From Polymyxa betae (taxonomy: Eukaryota; Endomyxa; Phytomyxea; Plasmodiophorida; Plasmodiophoridae), in the NCBI GenBank assembly GCA_003693705.1, contig RBZT01000559.1:1-28799 (forward strand): 28,799 bases of DNA. Reading direction: 5' to 3'. Made by a program: the position numbers and the translations under genes. Positions 8,624 to 16,845 of this stretch are shown one piece after another; position 1 is the first letter of the stretch, and each line of letters opens with the position of its first letter. A model generated the notes under the pieces. That model saw only the letters and a list, made by a program, of their open reading frames with translations. It was not told where the DNA came from and did not search any database.

Positions 8624-8805
8624 ACGACGATGAGAATATCATCATTGCTCCTACCCGAATCGAAGATTTACTACCTGCATCGTTATCAGCAATCATTAGC
8701 CGCTCTTTGGAGATCCGGAATACTGAGAAATGTTTCCAACTGCGAAAAGACTTGATTTGCCATATTTGGAATAGCCAAACCGCAATACAATGAGTTTATA
8801 AACAA
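8624..8805. other. Spacer between convergent Harbinger-2 genes
   Basis: Gap of 182 bp between the transposase stop and the stop of the minus-strand partner. Short open frames run through it but nothing is recognised; it probably holds the overlapping 3' ends of the two transcripts. Confidence 0.4.
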
Positions 8806-9613
8806 TTAGTGGTCAGAATCAAAACCGGCAATATCGATTCCAGCTTCCATTGCCTGCTTTTTCAGTTTTTGCAATTCGATCTTCGGTTTCAAAGCGATAT
8901 ACTTTTTTGCAACGATGTCGTCACGTCCGGAAAATAATGAAATCTGGATTTGTTCCTCCTGCAGCGCTGCAAGCCGCTTTCCAACCAAGGTTTGCACTTC
9001 CAGAGGTTTGTTGCGATGCGCCATAGCTTCCTTCATGTCATTACGAAAGGCAGCTTTCTTTTCAGCGACAATATAATTCATTTTCGCATTTTTACAGCCC
9101 TCTGGCCGTTGCATATTCTCTCCGGTCTTAGACTCTTCTCGATTAATCATCTCCTCAATGCTAGGGGTTCCACAGGGCGGTTACGTTTATGTTTGCTTCC
9201 AGGCGTAGGAGACAAAGCATCCTGAAACTTAGGAACTCTTTACGAAGAAACATCCATACTTCTAGCATTTTAAAATCAGTTTTTTCGACAGCTGAATACA
9301 GATGAATTGCCAGATTTATATAGTCGTCTTCATTATTGTAGCCAGATTTCGGAGTGGCAGTGATAGTCGTATAATGACCGACAAATTTGGAAACTTGCGT
9401 TTGAATCACTTTTCTCCATTGATTTTGGCATGCGATTTCGGTGCGCTCGGATTCTTCGCCGATGAATGTCTTAAACTGAGAAAATACTGACCTCCAATAG
9501 TGCTCCGCAGTCTGGGATACACCCTTGCTCGGATCGTGGCTAGCGAAGACCACCGACCTAGCCAAGAAAACGTTTTCAGCTGACGTCCATGCCTTGCCCT
9601 TCACCATGTTCAA
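8806..9613 (-). pseudogene. Myb/NAM-associated partner protein of Harbinger-2, frameshifted
   Basis: The minus frame from ATG 9607-9605 (MVKGKAWTSAENVFLARS) shows the tryptophan pattern of trihelix/Myb-like domains (W of KAWTSAE, YWRSVFSQF, NQWRKVIQTQVSKFVGHY, then VWMFL) expected of Harbinger partner proteins. The C-terminal part, from about 9168 to 8806, carries the RPEGCKNAK motif of the NAM-associated C-terminal domain and a helical tail. The two parts and the linker SPTPGSKHKRNRP are in different frames, so two single-base indels, near 9225 and 9165, are needed to link them. The role would be DNA binding and nuclear import of the transposase. Its end faces the end of the transposase gene, as in the first pair but with strands exchanged. 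Confidence 0.8.
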
Positions 9614-9639
9614 TGTAGATTAGAGTGAGCTCTTCTTGT

Positions 9640-9834
9640 CGCGCAGCCCGCTCCTGTCGCAGAAACTGCGGCTAAACTCCGTGGCTCGAAGTTTGGCTAT
9701 AAAGCCAAACTGAGGATTTTGGCTTCAAAAATCCAAAAAAAAGTGCGCCGTTGGATGTTGGCTCTCCATTTGTGGAAGAATTTTGAGCCAAAAAAGTCCT
9801 TGGCGTAGGCTTTGGCTGCGCATTGGAGATGCTC
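9640..9834. mobile_element. Terminal sequence of a Harbinger/MITE-like element
   Basis: Read on the minus strand the stretch begins GAGCATCTCCAATGCGCAGC, a phrase resembling ends of Harbinger-type and MITE elements in other eukaryotes (from memory). It is followed outward by TAA at 9835-9837, the usual Harbinger target trinucleotide. A perfect 9-bp hairpin (AGTTTGGCT, 9690-9698 and 9703-9711) lies inside. It is placed where the right end of the 7326-9613 pair would be. No matching opposite end was found near 6900-7330, so the left end may be lost. Confidence 0.5.
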
Positions 9835-9837
9835 TAA

Positions 9838-10022
9838 CGTTATAGAAAAGTTCGATGAATAAAGGCTTGTGGCTTTAACTTGTCGATTTTTTGTAAATGA
9901 CTTGTATGATTGCATAACGGTTCAACTTTACTCTATGAAGTGTTAGCGACATTTTTGGGGCGGAACCCTTTGCAATGTCCCGTCTTGGCTGTCGCATTGT
10001 GTAACGTTGTTGTTTTCATACC
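9838..10022. other. Upstream region of the spliced gene
   Basis: Unique-looking sequence between the transposon end at 9834 and the ATG at 10023, which lies in a good ACCATGG context. No TATA-like box or other regulatory motif stands out. Confidence 0.35.
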
Positions 10023-10964
10023 ATGGCAAAGGGTGACAGTTATAGGCCAACAAGCGAACCATCCGTCTTCGATGTCGCTAAGCCCCAATTACATGCAGTC
10101 GTTCGGAAGATTCGTATGCCCGATTCAACCGTATAGATGCCAACAGGTAGTGCATTTAAGAAAATGGTTCCGGTGCAAGCAAAAGTTAATGTCAGGGATG
10201 TTCAGAATCAGGCGGATATCTTATGGAGAGGATGTAAGTATTTATAGTTTCATATGATCTGGAGAACAATGACAATTTTCATATATTAGTAAGAAGTGAA
10301 GATGTCTTCGATGATGCTAATCAATCTCTTTATGACCCGTATCCTCTCGATGTGAAACAATTATATGCAGCCCCGTCAACAAAATCTGCTGCTATTTCTG
10401 AAGTGACCCCAGGTGTACTAGGAGAAAAAAACGTGCGTTCAGCAATCTTACATCCAGCCAAAGAGATATAAAGCTAGCTCCGTTTAGTTTAAGCCAGCCC
10501 ACGATTCCGCTGGGGTCCGGGAGCGCGCTACAATCTTTAGAGAACCGTCTTATAATGCACCATACCATGCATTACAAAGACCATTCATCCCTATAGGGGA
10601 CATACCATCGATATTTTCGTGCTGTTTCCAAAAACTGATATCAGAGTCAAGCAAAGACTGGAAGGAGGTCTCTTTTGTGGTTAAGACTCCTTACCGCCTG
10701 GTCGCAAAGCAATTTCACAATCTTGAAAAGATTTCCGATTATGGATATGAAGTCGATGATGACGATCAGCGGCAGTGTATGATGTCGTCACGTACGAACC
10801 AGAAGAGTTCGTACGTTTTGAAAATAGAACTTCCGTATGCCGTCATGATCCACGCAGATTTTATCGAGCGCTGGTGGGGTGAAGCTCTTGGAGGTCGCGT
10901 TCAGGTGACCGACTATGCTCATCAGTCGGAAGATAATTACAGTTTCTACATTCAAGAATTATAA
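10023..10964 (+). CDS. Three-exon gene of unknown family
   Basis: ATG at 10023 in ACCATGG context. Exon 1 ends at 10233, before GTAAGT; intron 1 is 10234-10289 (56 bp, ends TTAG). Exon 2 is 10290-10432; intron 2 is 10433-10487 (55 bp, GTGCGT...TTTAG). Exon 3 is 10488-10964, ending in TAA. Both junctions keep one frame. Exon 1 has a TAG at 10134; a 30-bp GT-AG segment, 10131-10160, would remove it in phase, otherwise it is a nonsense mutation. The product is about 270 residues: a basic N-terminus (MAKGDSYRPTSEPSV), a Pro/Ser-rich middle, and a globular-looking end with ADFIERWWGEALGGRVQV. I do not recognise it. It ends 40 bp from the convergent Myb-like gene, repeating the tail-to-tail layout of the two Harbinger pairs, so it could be the second protein of a mobile element or a host gene. 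Confidence 0.55.
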
Positions 10965-11303
10965 GTGTTAATGAAACGAGCTTATTAGTACAATGGGGTG
11001 TTCCCTAAGCATTAAAGGGCACAAAAATTTCAAAACCCGCAAAACGTGTATCAGAATATCGAGCAGGTGTTACAGATTCCTCGTTTACCGTAGCTTCCAG
11101 CTGTTCCTCCCGATTTTCGTTAAGGAACTTCATAATGTCGTCATTGCCAGAGGTCGTATAGCCTAAAGTCGATGCTATCGATTTCAGTCCCTCATCAGCG
11201 TTGATTCCAACTCCATCGAGCGATTGCCCTTGCATTGCTATTTCTTCAGCCGAAGTCAGCAGCTTTTTTGGCAAGTCCGGTTTGAGCTGCTTCATGGGTT
11301 TCG

Positions 11304-11311
11304 GTCGCATT
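11304..11311. repeat. Left 8-bp target-site duplication of the hAT-like element
   Basis: GTCGCATT directly before TAGGGTTCC; the same 8 bases follow the other end at 12150-12157. Eight-base duplications are the hallmark of hAT insertion. Confidence 0.85.
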
Positions 11312-12149
11312 TAGGGTTCCCATCGATACCGGTACTACCCGACTACCGGCGCTCCGGTAGTCTCCCGGTCGGATACCGGTAGATGGGTGGTACCCGACCC
11401 GACTACCGACACTACCGGCCTAGGAATATTGAGTGCTTCAAAATCGTGGCTGACTTTGAAATCCTTCTTGTAATCTTGTTTCATACACGGAAGCAAAGGG
11501 CTAACGCTCCACTGTGCCCCGTAATGCACTTTCTTTTGAGCCAATCTAAGGATTGGAGATATCGATCCTGTCGTGAGTGATTACGAGCCCATAGCTGTTG
11601 AGTGAAAGCTTCGGCAGTAGCCTTGTGTCCAAGGTATCATCACCTGATTCAGAATTTTGATCCGAGTTTCACCACCAATAATGCTTAAATCAGTTCATTG
11701 GAAATTGCTCAACAGCCGATAAACCTAAGGCGACTGTTTATGATCAGATAAGCAAGACAGGCACAGATGGACCATCACCTTTGCTTCTTAATCGCTGAGA
11801 TCATGGACGAAGTTGATAAGTATCTCAGTCTTCCTTGCGACGGCACTTAGGTCGATCCAGTCGCGTTTTAGTGAAGTTGGGAAAGATATTTTCTCTATCC
11901 CAGGTTCATTGGCCTCAATGGAGATGATTATGAACTGCGGTGGTGATTTTATTGGTCTTGACAGTCATCGCTCATAAACATGAAACTTTAAGTTTTTTGC
12001 CTGATATTTGGCGAATGCGCTGTAAGTATTGAAATGACAGAAGAGATGTTATAATGAAATTTGGGTTTTTTCTGAACCTTTCTGTTTTTATGTGCGTCGG
12101 TAGCCGGTACTACCGGTATCCGACCCGAACGGTACCGATCGGAACCCTA
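11312..12149. mobile_element. Non-autonomous hAT-like element, 838 bp
   Basis: It starts TAGGGTTCC and ends GGAACCCTA, giving a 9-bp perfect terminal inverted repeat, flanked by GTCGCATT on both sides. Subterminal regions are packed with short repeats and palindromes of ACCGGTA, CGGTAG, GGTACC and CCCGACC type (11325-11415 and 12095-12145), as in many hAT elements where they serve as transposase binding sites. The inside is AT-richer and has no recognisable transposase; a minus frame at 11335-11544 is probably chance. It interrupts the minus-strand Myb-like gene. Confidence 0.85.
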
Positions 12150-12157
12150 GTCGCATT
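12150..12157. repeat. Right 8-bp target-site duplication of the hAT-like element
   Basis: GTCGCATT, identical to 11304-11311, directly after the terminal GGAACCCTA. Confidence 0.85.
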
Positions 12158-12757
12158 TCGATTTCACTAACAGAGGATGATTCGCTGTCAGCAGCTTCCG
12201 GCGACGAATCAGGATCATAAGTGGCCTGGCCCAAATTTGAGCCAGGGCCCGGATTTTTCACAAAACGGGTGGAAGTTGGCAAACGGGTCGTCCTGTAGGT
12301 TATTGCCGGGATCCTGGTTACCCGCTCGAGCAGATTCCTTTCCATCAGTCATGTGGTCTCACCATTTTTGTCTGCAATCTGCCGAATTGCTGTTGTCATT
12401 TGTCGCCATTGACCATTTGATTGGTCACTTTGCAAACCTTGTTGGGGTTCTTTTGACCTGCGTTCGAAAGTTTATAGCCCTTCTTTACTTCTTTGAAGAA
12501 TTGACCGTAGGTGTCGAATCTTGCAGCCATTAAACTTTCAATCATTGCGCTGTTCCAATGAATATTGCTCCCGGTTGGGGATTTATGCGGTCTCCCAAAA
12601 CGCTTTGTTGCCGGTCTGCTGCCGGCAGGTGTGGAAGTTTCGGTCGGCTCAGCTGGAACAGTTGATGAGGACAAGGGCTCTCGAAATTGCCTTCCCAGAG
12701 ACGCCAAGGAGTCAGCAGAAAGTGTACATTTTCAAGACGCCGAAGTATATAACATGA

Positions 12758-13203
12758 GAGGAAGATGCCGTTTTGGCATGGTTGTTCCGGCTGCAACAGC
12801 CCAATTTCTGAGGAATTGCCAGTAGAAGTCACGACCGCGGTTAAAATCGCAAAAAGTGGGATCCGCCAGCGTCTCCCATGCCGAAATGTCGGTTTTCTCA
12901 GCCAGTCATTCGGTGTTGCCTGAGGAAGTTCCGGCAGTGTTGGTTTGTAGGAGCACCGGCAACTCAAGTGGAAGCAACCACTCCGGCTGTTGATGTGCAG
13001 CTTTCTGTTGATGAACAGGTTTCAGCAGTTATAACGAAAGCCGGTTGCAAAAATTCCCGTACCGCCCCGGTCCAGGCGCCTCGTCCGAAAGTATTAAGTG
13101 ATCAAATAGACCCACTCCAACCTCTGATACAACCATTACTACATGTAGAATCCGTCACAACCTAGGGTCATTCATTTCAATCTGCCCAGATTCGAAATGT
13201 TAC
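12758..13203 (+). pseudogene. Left part of a decayed plus-strand gene split by Gypsy-B
   Basis: Successive plus frames look coding: one from about 12760 (RKMPFWHGCSGC, then SEELPVEVTTAV), then 12878-13165 (ATQVEATTPAVDVQLSVDEQ). They are Val/Pro/Thr-rich and frameshifted near 12920. After a TAG at 13166 the last frame continues through the insertion site of Gypsy-B and, counting one GTTAC target copy, is in phase with the open frame right of Gypsy-B (25994-26234). This suggests one gene, already decayed or with an unplaced intron. Family not recognised. Confidence 0.45.
13199..13203. repeat. Left target-site duplication of Gypsy-B (GTTAC)
   Basis: GTTAC directly before the 5' LTR; the same five bases follow the 3' LTR at 25989-25993. 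Five bases is the usual Ty3/Gypsy duplication length. Confidence 0.75.
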
Positions 13204-13339
13204 TGTTGCACTTGGGGGTTGCCAACGCCGACTCATGCAGTTTTCCGTTATGGTGCTCCTTTGTTATCAAGATAATATACCTCAGAGTGCTTGAACCTTA
13301 CCTCTCTGCCTTGTCCACTGTCCTTTCACAGGGACCACA
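13204..13339 (+). repeat. 5' LTR of Gypsy-B
   Basis: Starts TGTTGCACTTGGGGGTTGCC and ends GGGACCACA, 136 bp, TG...CA boundaries. Pairs with 25852-25988; roughly 20 differences by eye, so an old insertion. Confidence 0.8.
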
Positions 13340-13387
13340 GAACGTTCAACTGTCCTATCGCACCGCTTTTGGACCGCCAACCCTCTC

Positions 13388-14720
13388 ATGACGAGGACGA
13401 CTAGAAATTCAAGCCGTGCCAGCCGTGTCTTGGTTTCGGCCGCAGATACAAGTTCTTTCCGTAATCAGGCTCAGATGGACCGTCATGATGACGGACATTC
13501 TCAGCAACGGTCAACGTTTTCTTCAGCTTTACCGAGCTCACGCCACGTTTTACCCACGGCAACGATGAGTTGATAACAGCATACGATCACCCGGTCAATC
13601 ATCCATCTCAATCATCTGCTCACGAATCACCGGATGGGATGCCGGCTTGGATAGGTCAATTTCTTGCCGTCTGGATCTTCAGCGTCAGGATTTCGACGAA
13701 AAATTAAGACGCGAAACACAGGAGCGCCGACGCCTCCTTGCCGAAGAACAGGCAGAGGAGCGTCGACGACATGGCGAAGAACGTCGCCTGCACCTCCACA
13801 TGATTGAAAGCCTCACAGGGCGTCTCGGCTCTTTGTCAACGTTCCTAGATCCTCCGAATACTAATTTATTTGATGACGCCGTCTTCCGCACGAAGACTGA
13901 GCCAGAATCTCCGAGTCTAACATTCTCGAACCACGACGTCAACCCTGTTACGGACGCAAAGATTCGGGCACAAGCTTCTTCGTTCGACTGCACCGCAAAC
14001 GCCCTAACCGCCATTCTCGCCCGTAGCATGGAAAGACGAGACATTCCAGGCCTACCGAAATTTTGAGGTGACGTTACGGCCAACGAAGTCTCTCGCTACC
14101 TCGGAAGCAATCGCTCTCGTATCTCTGAAACCGTCCTGCTCACACGCTGCCTTAAGATTCTTGATGTCGTTGAAGTCTTTTAAAGACTGAGCAAGTATAT
14201 ATCGGATCAGGCAACATGTGACTCGCCCTTGAATGTCTCGAATGGACCGCTCGAACACGGGCGATCCAGACTGGCGATTCCTCTTACTTTGCATTTTGTG
14301 CCTCTGCTTGGCCCTATCGATGTGGTTTATACGAAGTAACATCGCTCGTTCATTCGTGCAATCGCTTTCATGTTATGATTACGAGCTGTCTGACGGAGCA
14401 GTCAGAGCCGGTGCGGATCTCCAGGGCTCCCTTGATCAGGCCTTCGCCATTCTAATATCCCAACATGCAACTCTGTCCAGACTTCGGACCGGTCGTCACG
14501 CTTCCCGCTCGCCGTCTGCTCTATGCTCGAACGTTAATTCTCCAGGAATTGATCCAAGCCTCAAGCAGCCTTCCCGTCCCTCTCTGACGACATCAACTTC
14601 TCCGGGAGGAGGGCGCCAAAACACAGCCACAACTTCGGCCTGTATATGCGTGCCTGTATTGTCGCTAACACGATAATCAGATCACGTCCTGCCCTTCATG
14701 TCTTGAAGACACCCGCCGAC
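13388..14720 (+). pseudogene. Gypsy-B gag remnant with degenerate zinc knuckle
   Basis: Frames at 13388-13573 (Ser/Arg-rich start) and 13647-14066 read a gag-like protein. The latter has a strongly charged coiled region (RLDLQRQDFDEKLRRETQER and Glu/Arg repeats) followed by a Thr/Asp linker. Different frames carry the signal on through 14676. Near 14651-14692 a nucleocapsid-like knuckle remains as CLYC...C, with a stop inside and Asn where His is expected. Gag forms the virus-like particle that packages element RNA. At least three frame changes separate the pieces. Confidence 0.6.
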
Positions 14721-15011
14721 GTCTTCGCCAATAGCTTCACGACCGAATCCATCGTCGCCATGCTGCCAATCGCATCCAGCATGTTTTCCAGGCCGCACAC
14801 CAGGACCTCGCGTGGCTTGCACCCAACATCGCTGTCCCATACTGTCTCGACTACGGCGCCGATACCTGTGTCATCTCAGCAAGCGCAATCGATCAGCTTT
14901 CAGCATCATCCGTCAAGTTTACAAGTCATCCTCCGGAGAATCCGGTCTCGATTCACTTCGGTTCACGTGATTTCCCAGTCCCTATCTCTACCCGCATCGT
15001 GCTTGATGAAC
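14720..15011 (+). pseudogene. Gypsy-B aspartic protease, N-terminal part
   Basis: A frame around 14820-15011 reads NIAVPYCLDYGADTCVISAS, an aspartic protease active-site region of retrotransposons. The usual D-S/T-G triad is D-Y-G here (Asp codon at 14849), which should abolish activity. Downstream sequence (VSIHFGSRDFPVPISTRIV) fits the protease fold. The frame is interrupted at 15012 by the TA-flanked insertion and resumes in phase at 23525. The enzyme would cut the Gag-Pol polyprotein. Confidence 0.65.
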
Positions 15012-15013
15012 TA

Positions 15014-15045
15014 CCGTCTTCCCCCGCACATAGCACACATGCGTT
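15014..15045 (+). repeat. Left terminal inverted repeat of the TA-flanked element
   Basis: Begins CCGTCTTCCCCCGC next to TA; complement of 23490-23522 with a few mismatches. Confidence 0.75.
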
Positions 15046-15112
15046 ATATTCAAGGGACGATTTTTTTCGTCGATTGTCGATTGCGATGGTGATTCCCTTG
15101 AGTATAACGCAT
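15039..15112. repeat. Inverted repeat with 19-bp arms
   Basis: 15039-15057 (ATGCGTTATATTCAAGGGA) and 15094-15112 are complementary at 18 of 19 positions around a 36-base loop. It overlaps the left terminal repeat of the TA-flanked element. A related CCCTTGAATA phrase recurs at about 15820-15830. Confidence 0.75.
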
Positions 15113-15408
15113 ATGCGTAAAATTCGAGGGAGGTTAAGATGTGCGTTCTGCTCAAGGAAAGACCGTAATCACATGGCACCGGTTCCAGTGCGCTATATTG
15201 AAATATCTTCTCATGATCTGAAAGTTAATTATAGCATTTCATTAAATATACTCAAAACAATTTTTCAATTCAGTAAACGAATTAAAATATCAGGCTTTAA
15301 CAGCCCAGCAACCTATATAATGTCCAAACGGACTTCCTGCAGGTTATCGTCCAGTGTAGCTGCATACTCCCATTTAAGTCCTTGTTCGGGGTCTTGGGTT
15401 AAAACCTG

Positions 15409-15440
15409 TATAATTTGAAAACAAATACAGGTTTTTATGA
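15409..15440. other. Small hairpin, 11-bp arms
   Basis: AAAACCTGTAT and ATACAGGTTTT lie about 13 bases apart around an AT-rich loop, just before the left end of the internal repeat-rich element at 15448. Possible hairpin only. Confidence 0.5.
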
Positions 15441-15447
15441 TTAGATA

Positions 15448-15764
15448 CCGTAGACTCTCTTATAATTGATTTTTTATTACTGATTCTCGCTTTTAACTGA
15501 TAGGGAAGTTCACCGACATGCGCTCTATGACTTATATCTGAAATTGATAATAAAATACTCGCGTATAATGAATACAAAACCCTTCCACCGACTCTAAAAA
15601 TTATATGAAATTTGTGATTTTATAACTAATTCTCGCTTATAATCGATAGGAATCGCGTCCACCGACATTCGTTCTATGGCTTAAAGCTGAGATTTATATT
15701 TGATACTCGCTTATAACTGATACAAAACCCCTCCACAGACCGTATCAGTTATAAGAGTCTACGG
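15448..15764. repeat. Internal MITE-like segment with a tandem duplication
   Basis: The ends are inverted repeats: left CCGTAGACTCTCTTATAATTG (15448, first 20 or so bases), right complement CCGTAGACTCTTATAACTGA (15764 reading back). Between them a unit of about 147 bp is present twice. Each unit has two variants of a phrase TACTCGC/TTCTCGC-TTATAA-GATA followed by CCACCGAC (at about 15483, 15556, 15631 and 15702). The left end abuts TA; the right abuts TG, so a TA duplication is not confirmed. It looks like a small non-autonomous element or hairpin-forming satellite inside the TA-flanked element. Confidence 0.6.
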
Positions 15765-15863
15765 TGGTTCAAAATTTCTGCCTTTTATGAAAGCTTTGAA
15801 TAGACCGCATTGTAGTTACTCCCTTGAATACTGCGCACGCCACGCAGTTTTCGAATAGAGCAC

Positions 15864-16024
15864 TGTATGGGAATTATAATAATAGATGAATTTCTCCCTG
15901 TTATTGATTGGACGTGGACACATCCCTAGATCATTGGTGATGAACAGCAAGGCGCAATCCCTGTGACTCTTGTTCAACAGTTTATGAACACAGATTATTT
16001 TATCTTTCTCTTTCAAAGATCACA
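15864..16024 (+). repeat. 5' LTR of Gypsy-A
   Basis: Starts TGTATGGGAATTATAATAAT and ends GATCACA. Pairs with 23299-23459 with about seven substitutions and no length difference. Confidence 0.85.
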
Positions 16025-16058
16025 GAGCGCTCTGTAGCGACTTTTATCTTGAACCAGC

Positions 16059-16640
16059 ATGTCGAAACTACCTGTCGATCCCATGCAGACCGAAGACCTT
16101 TCGAAGAAAGAATCTACTGCAGAGAATGGAGCTGGGTCGAAATTTCCAACACCTGCAGTTTCTTCGTCTGATGCAACTAGTTCTAAATCGTCTGCGGACG
16201 TTGAATCGTCGTCGAATGTATCGTCGACTGTTCCTTCATCGATTCTGGTTCGGTCAGGAGAACCGCCTCGATTGAAAACTCTGGATATTCCAGATGTTGT
16301 GCTTTTTCGGCAAAAGCTCAAACAGTTTTATGATGTTCTTGAAAACGCTTGCCGACAAGGAGCTGGATCTACGGCTTTTCCTCAGAGCGTTATTACGTTG
16401 ATTGATCCGAACCTTCTAGCTGTTATTTTGAAACATCTTATGAAGATTGAAAAGAAGGAGTTGACAGATTCGAAGTTTTTGGATTTTTTGGAGAAATATC
16501 TCGACTCGGATACGTCTACTCATTGTGAAATTCCATCGATAGTAGCGTCATCTCTGAAGTTGAATTTGAAGCTTAAACCGAAAGCGAGAGTAATTGATTT
16601 AGTTCAACAGTTGGAATCTTTGATTGAGATTCATAACTGA
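16059..16640 (+). pseudogene. Gypsy-A gag, first part, ending at a TGA
   Basis: ATG at 16059, 35 bp past the LTR, opens 193 codons: a Ser/Thr-rich N-terminus (residues 1-70), then a helical capsid-like region (VVLFRQKLKQFYDVLE and onward). A TGA at 16638 stops it, but the same frame continues with gag-like sequence (DFLVDVLKPRAFKEEM) to about 16836, so the stop is probably a point mutation, or was read through. Near 16836-16845 a frame change leads to the nucleocapsid and pol frame. Gag builds the particle for reverse transcription. Confidence 0.75.
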
Positions 16641-16691
16641 CAGCGGTCTTTCTATGGGACTCAGGAAGGAACCAAAAATTATGTTGATTTC

Positions 16692-16845
16692 TTGGTTGAT
16701 GTTTTGAAGCCTAGAGCCTTTAAAGAGGAAATGGTTTCCTATACTCGTTTTAATTATCCTGCTGCGAGAAATGATCATACAATTCTGGTTGATCATATGC
16801 TTAAAGTGGTTGAAAATTTTGAGCATATTTACGAGATTATGATCG
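16692..16845 (+). pseudogene. Gypsy-A gag, second part after the TGA
   Basis: Same frame as 16059-16640. It reads helical capsid sequence and ends in a frame change around 16836-16845, where the phase moves to the one used by the zinc knuckle and protease (from FKRAAFNFNLNRC). The frame as such runs on to about 16910 as a hydrophobic shadow. Confidence 0.65.

Larger units (their letters stand above)
11005..12707 (-). pseudogene. Myb/SANT-like gene split by an hAT-like insertion
   Basis: The N-terminal frame (12707-12396) starts MASLGRQFREPL and holds a Myb/SANT-like helix pattern (HWNSAMIESLMAARFDTYGQ). A frame change near 12396 leads to TAIRQIADKNG; after two more frame changes or tiny GT-AG introns (about 12331-12355 and 12286-12314) comes a frame open to the insertion site. 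That frame (VSEIEM) resumes beyond the hAT-like element at 11303 and runs to a TAG at 11005. The right-hand part includes LTSAEEIAMQGQSLDG and a helical tail. The frame matches on both sides of the insertion when one target copy is counted. It resembles the DNA-binding partner proteins of Harbinger-like elements, without a known transposase next to it. It is inactive through the insertion and at least one frameshift. Confidence 0.65.

Noticed and set aside
9910-10257. 115-codon plus frame with hydrophobic N-terminus
   Set aside because: It overlaps exon 1 and intron 1 of the better supported spliced gene in another frame and crosses the GTAAGT donor.
12542-12967. 141-codon minus frame upstream of the Myb-like gene
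   Set aside because: It overlaps the 12707 ATG frame, which has the Myb-like pattern; composition is Pro/Leu/Arg-rich without structure.
13685-14083. Minus frame opposite the Gypsy-B gag
   Set aside because: Arg/Ser-rich antisense of the charged coiled region; no independent support.
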